Assembly: GCF_013283645.1 (NCBI RefSeq)
Contig: NZ_JABEKV010000005.1
Location: forward strand, 124,001-188,000
Direction: 5' to 3'
Length of the DNA stretch: 64,000 nucleotides
Origin: Sinorhizobium psoraleae
GTDB lineage: Bacteria > Pseudomonadota > Alphaproteobacteria > Rhizobiales > Rhizobiaceae
The position numbers were made by a program, and so were the translations under genes. This document shows positions 8,222-17,099 of this stretch, piece after piece (position 1 is the first letter of the stretch; the number at the start of each line of letters is the position of its first letter). The notes under the pieces were generated by a model. The model was given only the letters and a program-made list of their open reading frames with translations, was not told where the DNA came from and did not search any database.

Positions 8222-9184
8222 ATGATCAAGTCTTCCGACATGCCGAGATCGAGTTTTGACGGGCTCGATCTCAACGACATCGTGATCTTCACGCGCGTGG
8301 TGCAGCATGGCAGCTTCACGACCGCCGCAAAGATCTTTGGAAAGTCGCCGTCCTATATGAGCAAGCACGTCTCCCAGCTCGAGGAGGCGTTGAAGCTGAC
8401 TCTGCTCAACCGCTCGACGCATGCCGTCTTTCTCACCGATGCGGGTAGCGTCTTCTTCGATCATTGCACGCGGATCCTCGCCGAGATCGACGCCGCGAAA
8501 GCGGATGCGAGCGGGCTCAGCAGCGAACTGATAGGCACCCTGCGGGTTCACAGCACCCCCGGCGTCGGTCAGGCGCTTGTCGCTCCGGCAATCGTCGATT
8601 TCAACGCGCGATATCCTTCGATCAAGGTCGAGCTCACCGTCAGCGCCTACTCGGTGAACCTGATGGAACGCGGCGTGGATGTCGTTATCGGCAGCCGCGA
8701 TTTCGATGACGACGAGTCCTTTCACACCGGTCTCTTCGAACGCAAGCTCGGACCGGCGCCCTACGTCATTTGCGCCGCGCCATCCTATTTCGCCGAGCGG
8801 CCGAGACCGATGAAGCCCGCCGACCTTCGAGAGCACAACTGCCTCATCCACACGACGCAGAAGCCCGACCCGCGGACCTGGAGTGCGCGATTTGACGACG
8901 ACGAGATTACGGTCCAGGTGGACGGCACGTTCCACTCGAATTTCGAGAGCGCGATCCTGCTTGCGGCCCTCCAGGGCGCTGGCATTGCGCGTCTTCCGCA
9001 TTACAGCGTTGTCGACGAAATTCGTGCCGGGAGGCTGCTTTCCGTCTTTGATGGCGAGATCGTCTCGCACCGTGTGATCAAGGCGTTCTATCCGCGCAGC
9101 CGCTTCGTGCCGAAGAAGCTTCGGGCTTTCCTGGCGATACTGGAAGCCCGGCTCAAGGATGCAATGCGGCCTGGCGCCGAATGA
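8222..9184 (+). CDS. LysR-family transcriptional regulator
   Basis: A 320-residue LysR regulator. The winged helix-turn-helix lies at about residues 13-70, with VVQHGSFTTAAKIFGKSPSYMSKHVSQLEEAL as recognition region, followed by a periplasmic-binding-protein-like effector domain. The ATG at 8222 is preferred because the frame upstream overlaps the end of the EutA-like gene and has no family homology; a later ATG at 8240 is possible. It sits between the EutA-like gene and gpmI on the same strand, and gpmI begins 28 bases later. It probably responds to a metabolite of the local catabolic set. Confidence 0.88.
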   Translation: MIKSSDMPRSSFDGLDLNDIVIFTRVVQHGSFTTAAKIFGKSPSYMSKHVSQLEEALKLTLLNRSTHAVFLTDAGSVFFDHCTRILAEIDAAKADASGLSSELIGTLRVHSTPGVGQALVAPAIVDFNARYPSIKVELTVSAYSVNLMERGVDVVIGSRDFDDDESFHTGLFERKLGPAPYVICAAPSYFAERPRPMKPADLREHNCLIHTTQKPDPRTWSARFDDDEITVQVDGTFHSNFESAILLAALQGAGIARLPHYSVVDEIRAGRLLSVFDGEIVSHRVIKAFYPRSRFVPKKLRAFLAILEARLKDAMRPGAE

Positions 9185-9212
9185 AGCCGGGACTGAATCG
9201 GAGGGAATTGCC

Positions 9213-10739
9213 TTGGATAAGAAGAAGCCGACTGTCTTGATGATCATGGACGGATGGGGCTGGCGGGAAGAGATGGAGGGCAATGCCGTCCTGCTTGCGA
9301 AGACGCCGAACTTCGATCGCTTGCGGGCAACCTGTCCGCACGCGTTCCTGACGACGCATGGTCCCGCGGTCGGCTTGCCTGAGGGGCAGATGGGCAATTC
9401 CGAAGTGGGGCATCTGAATATCGGGGCGGGGCGTATTGTCATGCAGGAACTGCCTCGCATCGACGCCGCGATCGCCGACGGCACTTTGCGCGATCTGCTT
9501 GCTGAGAGCCGGCTGCCTGACACGCTCAAGCGGGCGGGGGGCGTGTGCCATATCCTCGGGCTCGTTTCTCCGGGGGGCGTGCATTCGCACATGGACCATG
9601 TCGCGGCGGTCGCCCGGGAGCTTGCGAGCCTTGGCGTGCGGCCGATCGTTCACGCGTTCACCGACGGCCGCGATACGCAACCGGGGCAGGCCGCCTTGTA
9701 TCTTCGCCAACTCACTGAGAAGCTTCCGGATGGTGCTCTTGTCGCCACCGTCAGCGGCCGTTTCTTCGCGATGGACAGGGACAGCCGCTGGGATCGGGTC
9801 AGGCTCGCCTACGAGGCGATCGCCTTGGGCAATGGCGGCCGTTTCGCGACGGCAGAGGACGCAATCGACGCCGCGGCCACGCAGGGCAAGACGGACGAAT
9901 TCATTCCGCCGAGCGTCATCGGCGACTATGCAGGTATTCGGGACGGCGACGCGATCCTCTGTGCAAACTTCCGGTCGGATCGTGTCCGCGAGATCCTGTC
10001 GGCCCTGATGCTTCCGGACTTTGATGGCTTCGAGCGTGGGCGGAGGCCGCAACTGTCGATCGCCATTGGAATGGTCTCCTATGGATCGGAGCTCGACCCA
10101 TATATGCGTACCTTGTTTCCACCTCAGCGTCTCGATGACGGACTGAGCGAGACGGTCGCGAAGGCAGGGAGGACGCAAGTCCATCTCGCAGAAACCGAAA
10201 AATACCCGCATGTGACGTATTTTCTGAACGGCGGGCGCGAGGCCGCATACGAACACGAGGATCGCATCCTCGTACCTTCGCCTAAGGTGGCCACCTACGA
10301 CCTGCAACCCGCCATGTCGGCTCCGGAATTGACGACGAAGGTCGCTGCGGCGATCGAGAGCGGGCACTACGACCTGGTGGTCGTCAACTTCGCCAATCCG
10401 GACATGGTTGGTCACACCGGCAAGCTGGAGGCGGCCATTGTTGCGGTGGAGACCGTTGATGCGGCGCTCGGCGAAATCGACGCTGCCGTCGCCCGCGCGG
10501 GCGGGTCGATGCTGGTGATCGCCGACCACGGCAACTGCGAGATGATGATCGATCCCGAGAACGGAGAGCCGCACACGGCTCACACCGTAAGTCCCGTGCC
10601 GGTCATGCTGTCGGGCTCATCGCGCGACATGCGCCTACGCGATGGTATTCTCGCCGATGTCGCGCCCACTATTCTTGCCCTCATGGGGATCCGGCAGCCG
10701 GAGGCGATGACGGGCCGTGTACTTTTCGCGGATCAATGA
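9213..10739 (+). CDS. gpmI: 2,3-bisphosphoglycerate-independent phosphoglycerate mutase
   Basis: Interconverts 3- and 2-phosphoglycerate using two manganese ions and a phosphoserine. About 508 residues, the normal size. The N-terminal metal motif VLMIMDGWGWREEMEGNAV, the catalytic serine in GQMGNSEVGHLNIGAGR, and the C-terminal metal motif VIADHGNCEMMIDPENGEPHTAH are all present. The TTG at 9213 is chosen: GGAGGG lies 8 bases upstream and the protein then opens LDKKKPTVLMI as expected. The longer frame from 9159 would overlap the LysR gene. Placement behind a LysR regulator in a catabolic region is unusual for a glycolytic gene and suggests a substrate entering lower glycolysis. Confidence 0.95.
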   Translation: MDKKKPTVLMIMDGWGWREEMEGNAVLLAKTPNFDRLRATCPHAFLTTHGPAVGLPEGQMGNSEVGHLNIGAGRIVMQELPRIDAAIADGTLRDLLAESRLPDTLKRAGGVCHILGLVSPGGVHSHMDHVAAVARELASLGVRPIVHAFTDGRDTQPGQAALYLRQLTEKLPDGALVATVSGRFFAMDRDSRWDRVRLAYEAIALGNGGRFATAEDAIDAAATQGKTDEFIPPSVIGDYAGIRDGDAILCANFRSDRVREILSALMLPDFDGFERGRRPQLSIAIGMVSYGSELDPYMRTLFPPQRLDDGLSETVAKAGRTQVHLAETEKYPHVTYFLNGGREAAYEHEDRILVPSPKVATYDLQPAMSAPELTTKVAAAIESGHYDLVVVNFANPDMVGHTGKLEAAIVAVETVDAALGEIDAAVARAGGSMLVIADHGNCEMMIDPENGEPHTAHTVSPVPVMLSGSSRDMRLRDGILADVAPTILALMGIRQPEAMTGRVLFADQ

Positions 10740-10822
10740 TCTCGCCTGCGGAAAAGACGTGGCGGCGCGGCCGGCCAAGTGAACTTTGCGCCGGTGCATC
10801 GGCCAGTTTGCGTTGAGCGGAT

Positions 10823-10846
10823 AATACCAGTATAGCTCCAGCTGGT
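10823..10846. promoter_or_regulatory. Operator-like inverted repeat upstream of the GntR gene
   Basis: AATACCAG at 10823-10830 faces CTGGT at 10842-10846. The 8-mer AATACCAG recurs exactly at 11639-11646, at the other end of the GntR gene. ACCAG/CTGGT half-sites resemble those bound by NagR-type GntR/UTRA regulators. It is a likely autoregulatory site 45 bases before the gene. Confidence 0.5.
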
Positions 10847-10890
10847 GCCTGAAGGAAATCCACAGGCGGCAGAACTGGCATGGAGCGGCA

Positions 10891-11640
10891 ATGGCAACCG
10901 ATGTCTTCGTCGAACTGATAGGCAAGGAACTCGCCGATACGGCGCCCGGGCCGCCGTTGTACAAGCGATTGAAGGCGGCGATCGAGGCCGCGATCCGCTC
11001 CAATGCCTTGAAGGCCGGTGCAGTCCTGCCGGGTGAACGCGTCATTGCAGACGCATTTTCCCTGTCCCGCGTGACCGTGCGAAAAGCGCTCGCGCTGCTT
11101 GAGGAGGAGGGGCTCCTCAATCGCCGGCATGGCTTCCGCACGGAAGTCGGTTCGCGCGTCGAAAAATCTCTGTCGACGCTGACCAGTTTTTCCGAGGACA
11201 TACGCGCACGCGGGCTGACGCCCGGATGCATATGGCTTTCCAGGCAGATAAGCCGCCCCTCGCCGGCCGAGATGATGGCATTGGGGGTCGCGGGCAACGC
11301 CAGTGTCGTCCGCATGAAACGGGTTCGAACCGCCGATTCTGTGCCGATCGCCGTCGAGATTTGCGCCGTTCCGGTTCGCTTCCTGCCGTCGCCGGATCTG
11401 GTCGGCGATTCCCTTTACGAGGCATTGGAGACGCGGGGTTTTCTGCCCCAACGCGCGATCCAGAGAATGCGCTCGCGAGCAGCCAGCGAAGAGGACGCGC
11501 AGCACCTCAATTGCGCCCCCGGCGCTCCGTTGTTGATGACCGAGCGGCGCTGCTTCCTCGCGGACGGACAGATCGTCGAATATTGCGAGACGCGCTACAA
11601 AGGCGACGTCTACGATTTCGTGTTCGAACTGCAGCGGTAA
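10891..11640 (+). CDS. GntR/UTRA-family transcriptional regulator (HutC/NagR type)
   Basis: A 249-residue regulator. The GntR winged helix is at residues about 20-88 (PLYKRLKAAIEAAIRSNALKAG ... LPGERVIADAFSLSRVTVRKAL), and a UTRA ligand-binding domain follows from about 95 to the end, closing with EYCETRYKGDVYDFVFELQR, a typical UTRA ending. UTRA regulators of this type often sense sugar phosphates such as GlcNAc-6-P. It lies directly upstream of the NanE-NanK fusion and an ABC importer, and operator-like repeats flank it on both sides, so it most likely represses both itself and the amino-sugar genes. Confidence 0.9.
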   Translation: MATDVFVELIGKELADTAPGPPLYKRLKAAIEAAIRSNALKAGAVLPGERVIADAFSLSRVTVRKALALLEEEGLLNRRHGFRTEVGSRVEKSLSTLTSFSEDIRARGLTPGCIWLSRQISRPSPAEMMALGVAGNASVVRMKRVRTADSVPIAVEICAVPVRFLPSPDLVGDSLYEALETRGFLPQRAIQRMRSRAASEEDAQHLNCAPGAPLLMTERRCFLADGQIVEYCETRYKGDVYDFVFELQR

Positions 11641-11672
11641 TACCAGTCACAAACTGGTTGTAATCTGGTATT
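11639..11672. promoter_or_regulatory. Operator-like repeat cluster in front of nanE-nanK
   Basis: AATACCAG (11639-11646) pairs with CTGGTATT (11665-11672) as a perfect 8-bp inverted repeat, and a third half-site CTGGT lies at 11654-11658. The cluster overlaps the GntR stop codon and ends 37 bases before the NanE-NanK start. It is the best candidate site for repression of the catabolic operon by the upstream GntR protein. Confidence 0.6.
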
Positions 11673-11708
11673 TTCCATTTATCGTGATGCCGAAACGGAG
11701 TGTCACGA

Positions 11709-13235
11709 TTGCAGCGCGAAGACATAAGGAACGGCCTGATCGTCTCTTGCCAGCCGGTTCCGGCAGGCCCGATGGACAAAGCCGAATTCGTGACCGGGTT
11801 CGCAAAGGCGGCGCTCGACGCCGGCGCCCGTGCGTTGCGGATCGAGTCCGTCGCCTACGTCGGAGCCGTGCGCTCTGCGGTCGCCGCCCCCATCATCGGC
11901 ATTGTCAAACGCGACCTTTCCGAAAGTCCGGTGAGGATCACGCCCTATGTCTCCGACGCCGAGGCACTCGCGGACGCCGGCGCGGACGTCGTTGCCTTCG
12001 ATGCGACGGACCGGATGCGCCCCGCCGGGGTTGAGGATCTGGTCAGAGCGGTAAAGGCAAAGGGCAAGCTGGCGATGGCCGATTGCTCCTCGTTGAAAGA
12101 TGCCGAGCGCGCCCTCGCCGCGGGTGTGGACTTCGTCGGCACGACCCTTTCCGGATATGTGGGTGGTCCCGAACCGGTCGCCCCCGACATAGATCTCATT
12201 GCGGCCATGCGGAAGCTCACACCCTATGTCATCGCCGAGGGGCGTATCCGCTCGCCGGAACAGGCAGCAGCCGCTGTAAAAGCCGGCGCCTATGCGGTGG
12301 TCGTGGGCTCGGCCATCACCCGCACGGAGCACGTAACTTCGTGGTTCCACGAGGCTTTGGCAAAAGCTTATGGCAAGGCGGAGGAGAGGGCGGCGGAAAC
12401 CGTGCTTGCGATCGACATAGGCGGCACCAAGACGATGGCGGCGCTGGTGAAAGGCGGCGCGATTATCGACGAGATCGTCGTCCCGACGGCACGCGAAGCG
12501 GGGCCTGACTCATGGCTTGCGGCCATCGCCGACAAGACGGGCCACTGGCGCGACCGTTATGTCCGCGTCGGCTTTGCGGTAACAGGGCTCGTTCAGGATG
12601 GGCGCTGGTCGGCGCTTAATCCGGCGACGCTCGGCATTCCCGACGACTACCCTCTGGCTGAGAGGGCGACGCGCCTTTTCGGCAAACCGGCCATCGCCAT
12701 GAACGACGCTCAGGCGGCGGCTTGGGGAGAATTTAAATTCGGAGCCGGCTCCGGCGGAAACCTTGTCTTTCTGACCATCTCGACCGGAATTGGCGGCGGG
12801 ATCGTGATCGACGGACGGCCGCTATCGGGATTGGCAGGTCATTTCGGTCTCATTCGTGGCCCCTCGCAGGGGCGGTCACCGCTTGAGGACGAGACATCCG
12901 GCCGCTGGATCGCCGCAGAGGCCCTGAAGGCCGGCCATGAGGCGAACGCCGCCGAGGTATTCGAGAAAGCGAGACAGGGCGAGCCATGGGCACGAGCGAT
13001 CGTTTCGCAATCGACGCTGCGCGCGGCGACCCTCTGCCGCGACATTCAGCTGATGCTTGATCCGGACCAGATCGTCATCGGCGGCGGCATCGGGCTTGCC
13101 GCCGGCTACATCGATGAGATGCGCGATCATCTGAAAGACATTGCGCCGCGTCTCGCTCCTCGTCTCCTGGCGGCCAAGCTCGGCAGCCGCGCGGGCATTA
13201 TCGGCGTCGCCGATCTCGCGGGAGAGGGCGGGTAG
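11709..13235 (+). CDS. nanEK: Bifunctional ManNAc-6-phosphate 2-epimerase / N-acetylmannosamine kinase
   Basis: A fusion of two enzymes that convert ManNAc to GlcNAc-6-P in the cytosol. Residues about 1-225 are a NanE TIM barrel: NGLIVSCQPVPAGPMDKAEF, then IIGIVKRDL, ADCSSLKDAERALAAGVDFVGTTLSGY and VIAEGRI. Residues about 230-508 are a ROK kinase: VLAIDIGGTKTMAAL as the phosphate-binding motif and ISTGIGGGIVIDG near the middle. The TTG at 11709 is preferred because GGAG lies 8 bases upstream; GTG at 11700 is an in-frame alternative. The ROK zinc-site cysteines are not evident, which is common in NanK relatives. Sialate lyase (nanA) and nagA/nagB are not in the window. Confidence 0.9.
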   Translation: MQREDIRNGLIVSCQPVPAGPMDKAEFVTGFAKAALDAGARALRIESVAYVGAVRSAVAAPIIGIVKRDLSESPVRITPYVSDAEALADAGADVVAFDATDRMRPAGVEDLVRAVKAKGKLAMADCSSLKDAERALAAGVDFVGTTLSGYVGGPEPVAPDIDLIAAMRKLTPYVIAEGRIRSPEQAAAAVKAGAYAVVVGSAITRTEHVTSWFHEALAKAYGKAEERAAETVLAIDIGGTKTMAALVKGGAIIDEIVVPTAREAGPDSWLAAIADKTGHWRDRYVRVGFAVTGLVQDGRWSALNPATLGIPDDYPLAERATRLFGKPAIAMNDAQAAAWGEFKFGAGSGGNLVFLTISTGIGGGIVIDGRPLSGLAGHFGLIRGPSQGRSPLEDETSGRWIAAEALKAGHEANAAEVFEKARQGEPWARAIVSQSTLRAATLCRDIQLMLDPDQIVIGGGIGLAAGYIDEMRDHLKDIAPRLAPRLLAAKLGSRAGIIGVADLAGEGG

Positions 13236-13285
13236 CGACGCTTCGCATGCATTCGAACTGTGAAAAGATAAGAAAGGGAACAACG

Positions 13286-14617
13286 ATGAAACTGAACAGG
13301 ACGTCTTTTTCGGCTGTGGCCGTTCTTCTCGCAAGCGTTGCCCTGCCGGGCATGTCCCATGCAACGGTCACAGTTCTCGGTTGGCCGGGCGGTTCGGAGG
13401 AGACCGCGCTCCGCGCGACCGTCGAAGCCTATAATGCTCAGTCCGGCGTCACCGATGCCGACAAGGTCGAACTGCTCTTCTTCAACCGAGACGGCTTCTT
13501 CGACAAATTGCAGGCGGACATGGCGGCTGGCTCGGATGCCTTCGATGTCAATCTTGTCGCGACCTATTCGATTGGTCGTTACGCGCCCTACATGGAGCCC
13601 GTCGATCTGGGTACCGGTGCCGGCAAGGTGTTCGGCGAGTCCGTGCTGAAGACGATGCAGTTCGACGGCAAGCAGTATGGCGTGCCGACCGATCTGTCCC
13701 TGCACTTCATGTACTACCGCAAGGACTTGGTGGACGCGTTGATGCGGGACGATGCGGCCAGGAAGAAATATGCGGAGATCGCCAAGGAGCATCTCGGCAA
13801 GGACCTCCAGCCGAAGGATCCGGACAGCTGGACCTGGGACGATTGGGCGGCGACCACGCTCTATTTCAGCAAGCAGGTGAATTCCGAGAGCCCGGTCCGC
13901 TACGGTACAGTGCTGCAGATGAAGAACCTGCTTTTCAACATGATGGTCTTCCAGTCGCTGCCGCGTTCCTACGGTGCGGATTGGATGGACAAGGAGGGCA
14001 ACGTCACTGTCGATTCCGACGCCTACAAGACCGGGCTGGAACTTTACAAGAAGCTCTATGATGCAGGCGCTTCACCGAAGGATTCGCTGAGCTACGAATA
14101 TGCGGAGACGAACGCGGCCTATGGTTCCGGCCAGGCGGCGACCGCGCTGCAATGGAATGCCGCCGCCGCTGATTTGACCAATGCGGAAAAGACGCCGGCG
14201 GTTGCTGAGGTCACCGGGATTGTCGCACCGCCGGCAGGTCCGGATGGCCGCGCCGACCACATCCATGGATTGGGCCTCGGCCTTAACAAGAACGCCAAGA
14301 ACAAGGAAGGTGCCGTCAGATTCCTGAAATGGCTGGCCACCGAAGATGCTGCTCTGCTCTACGCCCGCAGTGGTGGTTCGCCGGCGCTTGCCCCGGACGT
14401 GGTTGCCAAGGTTTCAAAGGAGCGGCCGGACCTCGTCAAGCTCGGCGAATTCGCCAGCAAATACGGCTACGTCATGAACGGCGCAACCTCGGCAAAGGCG
14501 CTTTCGGTCTACGAACTGCAGGCGAAGGAATTCACCGGCTATTGGGCCGGCCAGCAAAGTCTCGAAGATGCACTGGCGCACACCAAGGCCGGTATGCAGG
14601 ATCTGTTGAAGAAGTAA
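13286..14617 (+). CDS. ABC transporter extracellular sugar-binding protein
   Basis: A 443-residue periplasmic binding protein of the CUT1 (family 1) carbohydrate type. A Sec signal peptide spans about residues 1-24 (MKLNRTSFSAVAVLLASVAL ... SHA). ATG at 13286 is chosen over the frame start at 13247 because AAAGGGAA precedes it and a signal peptide follows. Aromatic residues typical of sugar sites are frequent. It is followed by two permease genes on the same strand, and preceded within 50 bases by the NanE-NanK gene, so an amino sugar such as ManNAc or GlcNAc is the likely ligand. That assignment is from context only. Confidence 0.85.
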   Translation: MKLNRTSFSAVAVLLASVALPGMSHATVTVLGWPGGSEETALRATVEAYNAQSGVTDADKVELLFFNRDGFFDKLQADMAAGSDAFDVNLVATYSIGRYAPYMEPVDLGTGAGKVFGESVLKTMQFDGKQYGVPTDLSLHFMYYRKDLVDALMRDDAARKKYAEIAKEHLGKDLQPKDPDSWTWDDWAATTLYFSKQVNSESPVRYGTVLQMKNLLFNMMVFQSLPRSYGADWMDKEGNVTVDSDAYKTGLELYKKLYDAGASPKDSLSYEYAETNAAYGSGQAATALQWNAAAADLTNAEKTPAVAEVTGIVAPPAGPDGRADHIHGLGLGLNKNAKNKEGAVRFLKWLATEDAALLYARSGGSPALAPDVVAKVSKERPDLVKLGEFASKYGYVMNGATSAKALSVYELQAKEFTGYWAGQQSLEDALAHTKAGMQDLLKK

Positions 14618-14666
14618 TTCCCAGTCGGGCGCCGGGCGACAGCTTGGCGTCCGGCGCACTCGATGG

Positions 14667-15539
14667 ATGGAAATGGCTATCGTAAAACGCGCCGAAGGCA
14701 GGGCGTATCTCACGCCGCTCGTGGGCTTCCTGCTGCTTTTCCTGGGGTTTCCGGCGGCGGTCAATCTTGTCTATTCGATCTCGACCGTTTCCTTTGAAAC
14801 ATTGCGTAGCCCCACTCTCAGCGGGTTCGGCAACTATGCGGCGGTCCTCGCCGATCGCGAGTTCTGGGGCGCTGTCTCGTTCTCGATGCGCTTCGGCATT
14901 CTGACGGCTCTCGCGGAATGCCTGATCGGGCTTTTCCTGGCCGTCTTCCTCACGCCGCTTCTGGCGAAGCGCTCTTATCTGATGGCACCCCTGATGCTGC
15001 CGCTGATGGTCGCGCCGGCAATGATTGGCCTCATGTATCGGCTTGTTTTGCACGAGTTCGCTGGCCCGGTGCCTTATTATCTGTTCGAATGGCTCGGTGA
15101 TAGCCCGGCATTCCTCGACGTCGACAACGCGTTCCGTACGCTGCTTGTCGTCGAAATCCTGCAGTGGACGCCGTTCGCCTTCCTGCTCTTTTACATGGCC
15201 TACGCCGCGATACCGCTCGAGGTTCGCGAAGCCGCCTCGCTTGATGGTGCGTCGGCTCTGAAGGCGCTCTGGTGGATCGAGCTGCCTTTGATGATGCCGA
15301 CGCTGATGATTGCCTTCTTCATCCGTTTCATCGACGGCTTTCGTGTCTTCGACAACGTCTATGCGCTCACCGGCAGCGGGGCCGGCGGATCGACGACCTC
15401 GCTCTCGATCTACATCTACCAGGCCTTCTTCAAAGGCGGGGCGATCGGCAAGGCCGTCGCGGCATCCGTCGTCCTTTTTCTGGCGTCGCTTGCGGTGCTT
15501 TATGGCCTCAACTGGATAACGGGTCGCAGGAGGCGCTGA
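14667..15539 (+). CDS. ABC sugar transporter permease 1 (MalF-like)
   Basis: A 290-residue inner-membrane permease with six predicted helices. The EAA loop that docks the ATPase reads EVREAASLDGASALKALWWIELPLMMPT at about residues 188-215. It carries a short cytoplasmic N terminus before the first helix (LVGFLLLFLGFPAAVNLVYS). An ATG two codons later (14673) is an equally plausible start. It is second in the binding protein-permease-permease set and ends 3 bases before the next permease start. Confidence 0.88.
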   Translation: MEMAIVKRAEGRAYLTPLVGFLLLFLGFPAAVNLVYSISTVSFETLRSPTLSGFGNYAAVLADREFWGAVSFSMRFGILTALAECLIGLFLAVFLTPLLAKRSYLMAPLMLPLMVAPAMIGLMYRLVLHEFAGPVPYYLFEWLGDSPAFLDVDNAFRTLLVVEILQWTPFAFLLFYMAYAAIPLEVREAASLDGASALKALWWIELPLMMPTLMIAFFIRFIDGFRVFDNVYALTGSGAGGSTTSLSIYIYQAFFKGGAIGKAVAASVVLFLASLAVLYGLNWITGRRRR

Positions 15540-15542
15540 CCG

Positions 15543-16364
15543 ATGCTTAATCTGCTGCGCTGGCTCGTTTTTTCGATCGCCGTGCTCGCGATGAACTTCC
15601 CTGTCATCGTGACAGTGATCACGTCATTCAAGAGCGCGCGCGAACTGTCGTTCAACCCCGGGTTCTGGATCGGCGAACCGACACTTGAAAACTACACGCG
15701 AGTGCTGGGCGAGACCGATCGGTTCAACATCTACGGCTATCTCTTCAACAGTACGGTTGCCTCGCTGATCGGTACGGGGCTGGCGATTGCGCTCGCCTTT
15801 CCGGCTGCTTACGCCATCGCTCGGAGCGAGACGGGAAAGCGCACGCTGCTGCCGCTCATCATCAATCTGCGTGCCGTACCGCTCATCATTTTCGCGATCC
15901 CGCTTTACATGATGTACCAGTGGTTGGGGCTGCTCGATACGCAGCTCGGCCTCGGTCTGATCCTGACGATCGTCAACACGCCGCTGGCGCTCGTCATCCT
16001 CGTCAACGCGATTTCCGACGTGCCGGCGGAGCTGGACGAGGCAGCGAAGATGGACGGCGCCAGTTCCTGGCAGGTCATGCTCATGATCATCCGCCCGATC
16101 GTGCGACCGGCCCTGGTCACGACCTTCATCTTCGGGTTCATAACGGCCTGGAACGAATTCCTCTTCGGCCTGATGCTGACGACGAACCGAGCGGTTCCGA
16201 TGACGGTCGGAGCATCGTTCTTCTTCGCCGCGAGCGGGGGCGGCGTGCAATGGGGCACTGCCTCGGCCGTGATGGTGCTCGGCGCATTGCCCCCCGCCTT
16301 GCTGGGCCTGTTGATGTACCGGCAGATCTCGGCGTCTTTGACTGCCGGTGCCGTGAAGGGCTAG
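15543..16364 (+). CDS. ABC sugar transporter permease 2 (MalG-like)
   Basis: A 273-residue CUT1 permease. The EAA loop is ELDEAAKMDGASSWQVMLMIIRPIVRPALVT at about residues 161-190, and helices fill the rest. It completes the importer membrane channel with the previous gene. No ATP-binding gene follows; the next gene is on the opposite strand. The complex must therefore borrow an ATPase encoded elsewhere, as known for multitask MsiK-like proteins in other bacteria. That last point is inference. Confidence 0.88.
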   Translation: MLNLLRWLVFSIAVLAMNFPVIVTVITSFKSARELSFNPGFWIGEPTLENYTRVLGETDRFNIYGYLFNSTVASLIGTGLAIALAFPAAYAIARSETGKRTLLPLIINLRAVPLIIFAIPLYMMYQWLGLLDTQLGLGLILTIVNTPLALVILVNAISDVPAELDEAAKMDGASSWQVMLMIIRPIVRPALVTTFIFGFITAWNEFLFGLMLTTNRAVPMTVGASFFFAASGGGVQWGTASAVMVLGALPPALLGLLMYRQISASLTAGAVKG

Positions 16365-16394
16365 GCACGCGCTTGCGCGCGCCCACTCGACTGC

Positions 16395-16814
16395 TCAACC
16401 CGGATCGGCGCCGATTGCCTTCAGGGCTGTGCGGGCTACTTCGAAATCCTGCTCGCTCGTGCCGGAGCCGACGCCGATGGCGCCGGCAAGTTTGCCCCCG
16501 AAGCGAATGGGCAGACCGCCCGGAAGATGCGTCACCCCGCCCTGCGATGCGATTCCGGCGGCAACGCCGAACTCGACCGGCATCGCGCCAGTCGGCCCGT
16601 TGATCGAGGCCGCGGTGCGGGCCTTGGAGCGGGCAGTATGCATGCTCAGATATTTCGCGCCGTCCATGCGGATGCTGGCGATCGTCTCGCCGCTGGCGTC
16701 GACGACGAAGACGCATTGCGGAACGCCGATGCTTTCCGCGTGACGCACTGCCGCCGCAAGGGCATTCATTGCGCCTTCGTGGGCAAGGCTGATCGTCTCT
16801 TTGTAATTTGTCAT
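16395..16814 (-). CDS. GlcG/HbpS-family protein
   Basis: A 139-residue small soluble protein of the GlcG/HbpS (DUF336) family. It has the typical N-terminal helix (SLAHEGAMNALAAAVRHAESIGVP), the strand VFVVDASGETIASIRMDGA, and the glycine-rich C-terminal part GGLPIRFGGKLAGAIGVGSGTSEQD. Family members bind haem or small ligands or accompany glycolate/diol enzymes; no catalytic activity can be claimed. It is convergent with the permease gene and is transcribed alone. Confidence 0.85.
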   Translation of the reverse strand: MTNYKETISLAHEGAMNALAAAVRHAESIGVPQCVFVVDASGETIASIRMDGAKYLSMHTARSKARTAASINGPTGAMPVEFGVAAGIASQGGVTHLPGGLPIRFGGKLAGAIGVGSGTSEQDFEVARTALKAIGADPG

Positions 16815-17099
16815 CGTTCTCTCCCTGTTTTCGTCACGACACTACAACGGGGCGGGAAAGAGAATGCTCGTGTTCGGCGAAGCACTTTCGCTGTCGGGGA
16901 ATAAGTCGGAGTGCCATGTTGCGCGGGGCGAGCAGAGACTGGGCTTGTTGTGGGCGAGTAGGAAGGTTGAAGTCATTACGTCATGGCGCTGTCGGCCGGG
17001 GGCCGTCTGCAGCGCCGCACAACGAACCAGACAGGCGTCACCGTTGCGCGGTATGATGTTGTGAAACCATGATGACAAACACGAAAAGGATAGGGACCG

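Noticed and set aside
8162..9592. 476-codon minus-strand frame, with another at 9153-10583
   Set aside because: Both are shadows of the LysR gene and gpmI; no ribosome site or family signature.
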